The notes beneath the pieces were generated by a model. The model did not search any database. It had not been told where the DNA came from and saw only the letters and a program-made list of their open reading frames with translations. Positions 1 to 4,740 of a DNA stretch of 5,577 nucleotides are shown in pieces. This stretch comes from Chloroflexota bacterium (GTDB lineage: Bacteria > Chloroflexota > UBA5177 > JANWHV01), in NCBI GenBank assembly GCA_025450255.1, contig JANWHV010000294.1, positions 1-5,577 of the forward strand. The letters are read 5' to 3'. Every line of letters begins with the position of its first letter. Positions within the stretch are counted from its first letter, which is position 1. Made by a program: the position numbers and the translations under genes.

Positions 1-18
1 AGCAGACTGCCGGTATGA
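1..18 (+). CDS. C-terminal end of an upstream gene, possibly the importer ATPase (partial)
   Basis: The frame starting at base 1 reads five codons (S-R-L-P-V) and then TGA at 16-18. This stop overlaps the ATG of the first permease in an ATGA arrangement, the usual form of translational coupling inside bacterial operons. In ABC sugar importers the gene before the permeases is very often the double-domain ATPase (RbsA/MglA type), so that is the likeliest identity, but this is inference from family gene order. Five residues carry no family signal, and the stop could be chance. Confidence 0.3.
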   Translation, partial: SRLPV

Positions 19-1061
19 GCCATGCTCACCTGGCTCAAGAACCGGCGCCCATAGCCGCTGCCTCGGCGCCCGCGGCCCACCAGGATTTGGCTCGCGACCG
101 CGTGATCATCGTGGCGCGCAAATATGGTTCCATTGCCACGCTGGTCATTCTGGTTATCGTCGCCGAGATGTATAGCTCGAATTTCCTGACTGGAAATAGC
201 GTTCGCACACAGCTCCAGAGCTTTTGCCTTTCCTGGGCGCTGATCGCCTGCGGCCAAACGCTGGTCATTTTAACGGGCGGCATCGACCTTTCCGTAGGAT
301 CGATGATGGGCATGGCCTCCGCCATCTGCGGTACATTGCTCACCACCGGCGCGACTATCCCCGAGGCGATCGCGGCGCCGATTGCAGTTACCACATTCGC
401 GGGCTGCATTTCGGGCACGATTATCGCCAAGGCGCGAATCCAGCCGATCGTGGTCACGCTTGCCATGATGATTGCGATCCGCGGCCTTGCCGAGTTGTTC
501 GCGAGCGACGGCCCCGTCGATCTCAGTACCGACCCGAAATACGGAGACTTCATCAACATCGCCACCACGCAGGTTGGTGATAATCTGCCGTACATCGGTT
601 CCATCCCCATCTCCGCGATCGTCGTGTTGGTGGTCTATGGGCTGGCATCCTTGTTCCTGCGCCGTACCGTGCTGGGACGCGGGGTCTTCGCGGTCGGCGG
701 CAACGAGCGCGCGGCGCGCCTCTCGGGAATCCCGGCCGACCGCGTGAAGATTACGGTCTACGCGCTGAGCGGCTTACTGGCGGGTTTGGCCGGCGTGCTC
801 ATATGCTCGTTCAACTCAAGCAGCGATCCGTTCAATGATGGTTTCCAATGGGAGCTGAGCACCATTCCCGCGGTAGTAGTCGGCGGCAGCGCCCTGTGGG
901 GAGGGGTCGGCAGCGTCTGGCGGACCCTGGTGGGAGGATTGATCCTCACCGTCCTTTTTGCCGTGATGGTGCTGGCGGGGCTACCCACGAACTTCCAGCT
1001 CATCGCCAACGGTTTGGTGCTCCTGGGCGCCGTGATCTTGCAGGGCGGCGGCACGAACTAG
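15..1061 (+). CDS. ABC sugar-type importer, inner-membrane permease (RbsC/YtfT-like), first of two
   Basis: The 348-residue product is an integral membrane permease of the RbsC branch of the BPD_transp_2 family, which forms the channel of ABC importers for ribose, xylose, galactose and similar small solutes. A hydrophilic Ala/Pro-rich cytoplasmic tail (residues 1-35) precedes the first membrane segment (about 38-52). Family signatures are ILTGGIDLSVGS at 85-96, IQPIVVTLAMM at 142-152, the cytoplasmic stretch GRGVFAVGGNERAARLSGI at 221-239, and a late segment with AVVVGGSALWGGVGS at 286-300. The length is normal for the family (320-350). The start at 15 overlaps the preceding TGA; no good Shine-Dalgarno site is visible in the 14 bases available, so coupling to the upstream gene is likely. 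A second permease starts 11 bases after the stop, suggesting a heterodimeric channel as in E. coli YtfT-YjfF. The substrate cannot be read from the permease. The signature argues against a Urt-type urea permease. Confidence 0.9.
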   Translation: MSHAHLAQEPAPIAAASAPAAHQDLARDRVIIVARKYGSIATLVILVIVAEMYSSNFLTGNSVRTQLQSFCLSWALIACGQTLVILTGGIDLSVGSMMGMASAICGTLLTTGATIPEAIAAPIAVTTFAGCISGTIIAKARIQPIVVTLAMMIAIRGLAELFASDGPVDLSTDPKYGDFINIATTQVGDNLPYIGSIPISAIVVLVVYGLASLFLRRTVLGRGVFAVGGNERAARLSGIPADRVKITVYALSGLLAGLAGVLICSFNSSSDPFNDGFQWELSTIPAVVVGGSALWGGVGSVWRTLVGGLILTVLFAVMVLAGLPTNFQLIANGLVLLGAVILQGGGTN

Positions 1062-1072
1062 AAAAGGAGCGG
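1062..1072 (+). promoter_or_regulatory. Ribosome binding site that sets the start of the second permease
   Basis: AAAAGGAG lies at 1062-1069, three bases before ATG at 1073. The spacing is short, but the match to the 16S anti-Shine-Dalgarno is strong. It supports the start at 1073 over an in-frame ATG at 848 that lies deep inside the first permease gene. Confidence 0.75.
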
Positions 1073-2182
1073 ATGTTGAACGCAGCACCTCCCGGCGCCG
1101 CGCCCGCCTCGCACGGGCCGGCCGCCCTGTCCTCGGGCTCAACGGCGAGCGCCAGGGCAATCGCGCTAATCAGGCAAGAGATCGCAATCGTGCTGTTGAT
1201 TATTTTGGTGATTGCCTGCATGGTGGCCTCGCCGGACTTCATGACGCGGGGCAACATGCAAAACCTGGCCGATCAGCTGCCGCCATACGGCATCCTGGCG
1301 GTAGCGCAGATGCTGGCGATCCTCACCGGAGGGATCGACCTCTCACTCGGCTCGATGCTGGCGCTTGGCGCGTTCTTCTGCGCCGCGCAATCCAGCCACG
1401 GAGTCGCGGCTGCCGTGGTTGTGCCGATAGTGGTGTGCGCGTTGACCGGTATGTGTACCGGCCTGGTAATCGCCTTCACGACCGTCCCGCCGTTTATCGT
1501 CACCCTGGCGATGTTATACGTGATCCGCGGCGTCACGCAGCAATTTGCCAACATCTTCTCCGGCAACCAGACGGCGAGCGAGATCCCGCTTGCCCAGGGC
1601 AGCCTTATCCTGCAGATTGAAAAAACGTCGATCCTCGGCCTGCCCCTCACCGTGTACGTGCTGATCGCCGTGATCGCCGTTGTTGGCTACATGCTGCGCT
1701 ACAACAGGTTTGGCCGGCACATCTACGCGGTGGGCGGCAACGAGGCCGCGGCGGTGCTGCTCGGCGTGCGCGTGAAGCGCGTCAAAGTGATGCTCTACAC
1801 CCTGACCGTCGCGCTCGCCGGGCTGGCTGGCGTCATATTCGCGTCCCGGCTGGCGTCCGCGCCTCCCACGGCCGGCCAGGGATACGAATTCATCGCGATC
1901 ACCGCGGTCGTCGTGGGCGGCACGCTGCTGACCGGTGGTGTCGGCACCATGCGCGGCACGGCGATCGGGCTGCTGGTGGTGGGCATCCTGCCGAACATTC
2001 TCGACCTGAAGGGCGTAGGGCAGGATTGGCAGCAAGTGTGGCGCGGCTGTGTGCTGGTCGGCGTGGTGTTGCTGCAACTGGTAGCGGTGCCGCTGACCAG
2101 GATTGGCGGCCTGCCCATCCGCCGTCAGAGTCCTCCCACCGCTGGTCAGGCCCCGGCGCCGAACGCGTCCGGCACGGCTTGA
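1073..2182 (+). CDS. ABC sugar-type importer, inner-membrane permease (RbsC/YjfF-like), second of two
   Basis: The 369-residue product is a second RbsC-type permease, clearly related to but distinct from its neighbour. A polar Ala/Ser/Pro-rich N-terminal tail (1-35) is followed by a membrane segment (about 37-52). The signature ILTGGIDLSLGS is at 83-94, PPFIVTLAMLYVIRG at 139-153, the cytoplasmic stretch GRHIYAVGGNEAAAVLLGV at 214-232, and the late segment AITAVVVGGTLLTGGVGT at 275-292. A C-terminal hydrophilic tail (about 343-369) is rich in Pro, Ala and Gly and slightly longer than usual. The start at 1073 is chosen for its Shine-Dalgarno site and for a family-typical length; the frame is open further upstream only as an overlap with the first permease gene. 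The two permeases probably pair to form the channel, with the ATPase and the periplasmic binding protein encoded outside the window. This appears to be the last gene of the importer operon, as a hairpin and a 246-base gap follow. Confidence 0.9.
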   Translation: MLNAAPPGAAPASHGPAALSSGSTASARAIALIRQEIAIVLLIILVIACMVASPDFMTRGNMQNLADQLPPYGILAVAQMLAILTGGIDLSLGSMLALGAFFCAAQSSHGVAAAVVVPIVVCALTGMCTGLVIAFTTVPPFIVTLAMLYVIRGVTQQFANIFSGNQTASEIPLAQGSLILQIEKTSILGLPLTVYVLIAVIAVVGYMLRYNRFGRHIYAVGGNEAAAVLLGVRVKRVKVMLYTLTVALAGLAGVIFASRLASAPPTAGQGYEFIAITAVVVGGTLLTGGVGTMRGTAIGLLVVGILPNILDLKGVGQDWQQVWRGCVLVGVVLLQLVAVPLTRIGGLPIRRQSPPTAGQAPAPNASGTA

Positions 2183-2190
2183 GGGACGGC

Positions 2191-2217
2191 CCTGGATTGG
2201 GCTCGGTCAATCCCAGG
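2191..2217 (+). terminator. Hairpin after the permease operon, possible terminator or 3' stabiliser
   Basis: CCTGGATTG (2191-2199) pairs with CAATCCCAGG (2208-2217) with one bulged C and an 8-base loop, giving nine base pairs that begin eight bases after the permease stop codon. No T run follows (the next bases are CGTCACCGCG), so it is not a textbook intrinsic terminator. It may protect the 3' end of the message or act with Rho. The location is convincing; the function is inferred. Confidence 0.35.
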
Positions 2218-2232
2218 CGTCACCGCGTCATT

Positions 2233-2268
2233 TAGGTGCCACGGCCGGGTTCAGTTGTCGTAGGTGCC
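2233..2268 (+). repeat. Pair of 8-base direct repeats, TAGGTGCC
   Basis: TAGGTGCC occurs at 2233-2240 and again at 2261-2268, with starts 28 bases apart, in the gap before the urease genes. Two copies in a region of this size could be a pair of regulator half-sites or chance. No known operator was recognised. Confidence 0.3.
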
Positions 2269-2353
2269 TGGCGGCGGTGCGTACGGCGGCAGATTCTGCT
2301 CGGTCATTCCCAATTGAGAGTACGAGCATCATGCGACCGCGCGACTGCCTTCA

Positions 2354-2386
2354 GGCGTCAAACGCCGGCATGCCATAGCGGGCATG
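2354..2386 (+). repeat. Two adjacent short inverted repeats upstream of ureAB
   Basis: GGCGT (2354-2358) and ACGCC (2362-2366) form a perfect five-pair stem with a three-base loop. Directly after it, CATGCC (2369-2374) and GGCATG (2381-2386) form a perfect six-base dyad around a six-base spacer. The second dyad abuts the possible -24 element. Either could be an operator for a dimeric regulator. Neither is followed by a T run, so they do not look like terminators. Confidence 0.35.
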
Positions 2387-2400
2387 GTATCTTGGTTGCG
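2385..2400 (+). promoter_or_regulatory. Possible sigma-54 (-24/-12) promoter for the urease genes
   Basis: TGGTATC at 2385-2391, four bases, then TTGCG at 2396-2400 resembles the consensus TGGCACG-N4-TTGCW. The invariant GG and GC doublets are present ten bases apart. The mismatches are C to T twice and G to C in the -24 part, and the final W is G. Transcription would begin near 2410, shortly before the Shine-Dalgarno site at 2417-2424. Sigma-54 control would fit nitrogen regulation of a urease, but the match is imperfect. No clear sigma-70 promoter was seen in 2218-2428, and the rest of the gap holds no convincing gene. Confidence 0.28.
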
Positions 2401-2416
2401 TACAGGTGGCCCAGCC

Positions 2417-2424
2417 GGAGAGGA
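2417..2424 (+). promoter_or_regulatory. Ribosome binding site that sets the ureAB start
   Basis: GGAGAGGA ends four bases before ATG at 2429. The protein from that ATG begins MHLTPKE, matching the conserved N-terminus of urease gamma subunits. The in-frame ATG at 2384 would add 15 residues with no family counterpart and lacks such a site. Confidence 0.7.
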
Positions 2425-2428
2425 ACGC

Positions 2429-3019
2429 ATGCACCTGACGCCCAAGGAACTGGAGCGGCTCACCATCTTCACCGTGGCCGAGATGGCGAGACGGCGGCGC
2501 GCCCGCGGCGTGAAGCTGAACCTGCCGGAAACGATCGCCTTGCTGTCGGACGAGATGATGGAGGCCGCGCGCGACGGCCATTCGTTCGACGAGGTGGTAG
2601 CGCTCGGCATGTCGCTGCTTGACCAATCCGAGGTGATGGACGGCGTGCCGGCGTTGCTCGACGTACTGCAGCTAGAGCCGCAATTCGAGGACGGCACGAA
2701 GCTGGTAACGCTGCGCTACCCCCTCGGCGCGCCGGCGGGCGGCGTGGGTGACGTACGGTTCGCGCCCGGTTGGATCGCACTGAACGAGGGGCGGGAGCGG
2801 CGCTCCGTTACGGTGCGTAATCCGTCGCCGTACCCCATACAGGTCACCTCTCATCTGCATTTCGCGACGGCCAACCCCGCTCTGGAGTTCGATCGCGCCG
2901 CCGCCCAGGGCATGAGACTGGACGTTCCAGCCGGCGGCTCAGTCCGCTGGGAGCCGGGTGAAACGCGCACGGTGACGCTGACCCGCTTTGGCGGACCGCG
3001 GCATCAGGCGCCGCGATGA
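2429..3019 (+). CDS. ureAB: Urease gamma-beta fusion subunit, divergent, with a short beta part
   Basis: The 196-residue protein joins the two small urease subunits, which with the alpha subunit form the cytoplasmic enzyme that hydrolyses urea to ammonia and carbamate. Residues 1-97 are the gamma domain: MHLTP start, RGVKLNLPE at 26-34, ARDGHS at 47-52, DGTKLVTL at 88-95. A short Gly/Ala/Pro linker (about 99-107) leads to the beta domain at about 108-190: LNEGRERRSVTVRN at 118-131, PIQVTSHLHF at 136-145, NPALEFDR at 149-156, GMRLDVPAG at 161-169, RWEPGETRTVTL at 173-184. Usual beta subunits of about 101-106 residues begin with IPGE and end with a GFRG-containing tail; here the PGE motif is gone and the protein stops about 15 residues early, after GGPRHQAPR. 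Fusions of this kind are known (Helicobacter UreA, and from memory a second urease set in some Streptomyces). The TGA overlaps the ureC ATG, so the two are probably translated together. A frameshift does not explain the short end, because ureC starts at once and other frames show no tail motif. Confidence 0.92.
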   Translation: MHLTPKELERLTIFTVAEMARRRRARGVKLNLPETIALLSDEMMEAARDGHSFDEVVALGMSLLDQSEVMDGVPALLDVLQLEPQFEDGTKLVTLRYPLGAPAGGVGDVRFAPGWIALNEGRERRSVTVRNPSPYPIQVTSHLHFATANPALEFDRAAAQGMRLDVPAGGSVRWEPGETRTVTLTRFGGPRHQAPR

Positions 3020-4710
3020 GCAGCCTCACGCGCGGAGACTATGCCACACGCTACGGCCCCACCACGGGCGACAGAATTCGGCTGGGCGATACCAACCTGT
3101 GGGCGCGAATCACGCGGGACGAGGCGAGCTATGGCGACGAGGCGCTGATTGGCTTCGGCAAATCGGTGCGGGACGGCCTCCTGGCAAAGTCCGTCGCCAC
3201 TGGTGACAGCGAGCTTGACCTGATCCTGACCAATGCCGTAATCATGGACCCGATCCTGGGCATCTTCAAGGGAAACATCGGCATTAAGGACGGCCGCATC
3301 GTCGGCACCGGGCGCGCCGGAAACCCCGATGTCATGGACAACGTGCAGTTGCTCATCTCCACCAACACCGCCATTTTGCCCTGCAACGGCATGATCGTGA
3401 CGCCCGGCGGGGTAGACAGCCACGTACACTTGATCAGCCCCGGCGTGATCCCCGCCGCTCTGTCGAGCGGCATTACCACGATCGTGGCCATGGGCTCGGG
3501 CCCTACCTGGGATGTCGGCGTCAATCCCGCCTGGTCGATGCGGCGCATGCTTGAGGCATTCGAGCAGGTGCCGTTGAACGTGGCCTTCCTGGGCCGGGGC
3601 GGCAGCAGCAGCCCGGAACCACTGCAACGAAACATCGAGGCGGGCGCGGCTGGGCTGAAAATCCACGAAGATATCGGCGCCTCCCCGGCGGTCGTCGATT
3701 GCGTGCTCTCCGTTGCCGAGGAATACGACGTGGCCGTGGCCATGCACACGGACGGCCTGAATGAATACGGGATGCTGGCGGAAACCGTCGCGGCCATCGC
3801 CGGCCGTGCCGTTCATGCCTACCACGCGGAAGGGGCAGGTGGCGGACACGCGCCGAATCTGCTGGAGATCCTGCGACAGCCAAACGTGCTCTCGTCGTCC
3901 ACCAACCCCACGCTGCCCTACACGGTACACACCGCCGCCGAGCACCTGGAGATGATCCTCACCGTCCACGGCATGAACCCTGGCGTGCCGGAGGACGTAG
4001 CGGCGGCGATGGGACGGATCCGCCCGCCTACCATGGCCGCCGAGGCGCTCCTGCACGACCTTGGCGCGATAAGCATGACATCCTCCGATTCGCAGGGCAT
4101 GGGCCGGATCGGCGAGACGATTCTCAAGACATGGCAACTGGCGCATCTGAACAAGCAGCGTCGCCCAAGCCCAGACGTCGACCAGCACGACGACAATGAA
4201 CGGCTGCTCCGTTACCTGGCGAAATACACCATCAACCCGGCTATCGCGCATGGCTTGGCGGCGCACGTCGGTTCGCTGGAGCCCGGCAAGCTCGCGGACC
4301 TGGTGGTCTGGCAACCCGGCTTGTTTGGCGTGAAACCGGAGCTCGTGATCAAGGGCGGCATGCCCGCGTGGGGCGTGGTGGGAGACGGAAACGCGGCGAC
4401 CGAGCGCTGCCAGCCGCTGACCTACGGCTACCAGTACGGCGGCATGGGCAATGCCACGGCGGCGCTGGCCGCCACCTTCGTCTCGCAAGCGTCGCTCGAC
4501 AATGGGGCCGCGCGCAAGGCACGCACTGGCAGGCACATGCTGGCGGTCCGCGGCACCAGGGCCATCGGCAAGGCGGATATGCTCTTGAACGCCCTGGTGC
4601 CGGACCTGCGCGTCGATCCGGTGAGCCATCTCGTAACGATCGGCGGCGCCCCACTCACCTGCGAGCCGGCGTCGAGCGTACCGCTGAACCGCCTCTACCG
4701 GCTGGGATAG
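3016..4710 (+). CDS. ureC: Urease alpha (catalytic) subunit, divergent active-site surroundings
   Basis: The 564-residue product is a nickel-dependent amidohydrolase of the urease alpha family, of normal length (Klebsiella UreC is 567). It is similar from the N-terminal YGPTTGDRIRLGDTNLW (13-29) to the C-terminal TCEPASSVPL (548-557). All metal ligands expected from the Klebsiella enzyme are present: H136 and H138 (DSHVH), K215, the lysine carbamylated in known ureases (GLKIHED), H244 (MHTD), H270 (YHAEGAGGGHAP) and D358 (SSDSQ). Catalytic H217 and flap H318 are kept, as are D219 and R334. Unusual positions are V317 for the flap cysteine, G319 for the second flap histidine, I220 for the tryptophan of KIHEDWG, G361 for the alanine in SDSQAMGR, and a four-residue shortening in 160-173. 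The ATG overlaps the ureAB stop (ATGA), with only a weak AGG upstream, so coupling is likely. Activity normally needs UreD/E/F/G; none lies in the window. It is certainly a urease homologue; whether urea is its substrate is open. Confidence 0.95.
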   Translation: MSSLTRGDYATRYGPTTGDRIRLGDTNLWARITRDEASYGDEALIGFGKSVRDGLLAKSVATGDSELDLILTNAVIMDPILGIFKGNIGIKDGRIVGTGRAGNPDVMDNVQLLISTNTAILPCNGMIVTPGGVDSHVHLISPGVIPAALSSGITTIVAMGSGPTWDVGVNPAWSMRRMLEAFEQVPLNVAFLGRGGSSSPEPLQRNIEAGAAGLKIHEDIGASPAVVDCVLSVAEEYDVAVAMHTDGLNEYGMLAETVAAIAGRAVHAYHAEGAGGGHAPNLLEILRQPNVLSSSTNPTLPYTVHTAAEHLEMILTVHGMNPGVPEDVAAAMGRIRPPTMAAEALLHDLGAISMTSSDSQGMGRIGETILKTWQLAHLNKQRRPSPDVDQHDDNERLLRYLAKYTINPAIAHGLAAHVGSLEPGKLADLVVWQPGLFGVKPELVIKGGMPAWGVVGDGNAATERCQPLTYGYQYGGMGNATAALAATFVSQASLDNGAARKARTGRHMLAVRGTRAIGKADMLLNALVPDLRVDPVSHLVTIGGAPLTCEPASSVPLNRLYRLG

Positions 4711-4712
4711 GT

Positions 4713-4740
4713 CACACGTTTTGGTTATTTACGCCGTGTG
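4713..4740. terminator. Weak inverted repeat between the convergent genes, possible bidirectional terminator
   Basis: CACACG (4713-4718) and CGTGTG (4735-4740) form a perfect six-pair dyad with a 16-base AT-rich loop, spanning the 18-base gap after ureC and the last codons of the methyltransferase gene. On the plus strand only TTT follows. Position fits a shared terminator; the long loop and short T run make it weak. Confidence 0.25.

Noticed and set aside
848..1072. An upstream in-frame start for the second permease
   Set aside because: It would add 75 Arg/His-rich residues overlapping the first permease gene. The start at 1073 has a strong Shine-Dalgarno site and gives a normal family length.
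1514..2077. A 187-codon minus-strand frame opposite the second permease
   Set aside because: Its translation is Gln/His/Arg/Asp-rich low-complexity sequence, and the plus strand has an unambiguous permease there.
15..2182. The permeases as a urea importer (UrtB/UrtC)
   Set aside because: Both carry the RbsC-type TGGIDLS[VL]GS and AVGGNE motifs rather than Liv/Urt-type sequence, so adjacency to urease alone does not support a urea substrate.
2384..2428. An upstream in-frame ATG for ureAB
   Set aside because: The extra 15 residues match nothing in urease gamma subunits, which start MHLTP as at 2429, and the ribosome binding site lies directly before 2429.
2183..2428. A small protein gene in the gap before ureAB
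   Set aside because: The open frames crossing this gap are Arg-rich, start inside neighbouring genes or lack ribosome binding sites, and show no recognisable motif.
3004..4629. A 541-codon open frame on the minus strand opposite ureC
   Set aside because: It mirrors a clearly homologous, full-length ureC. The long antisense frame is a product of GC-rich codon use, and its His/Arg/Gly-rich translation shows no domain.
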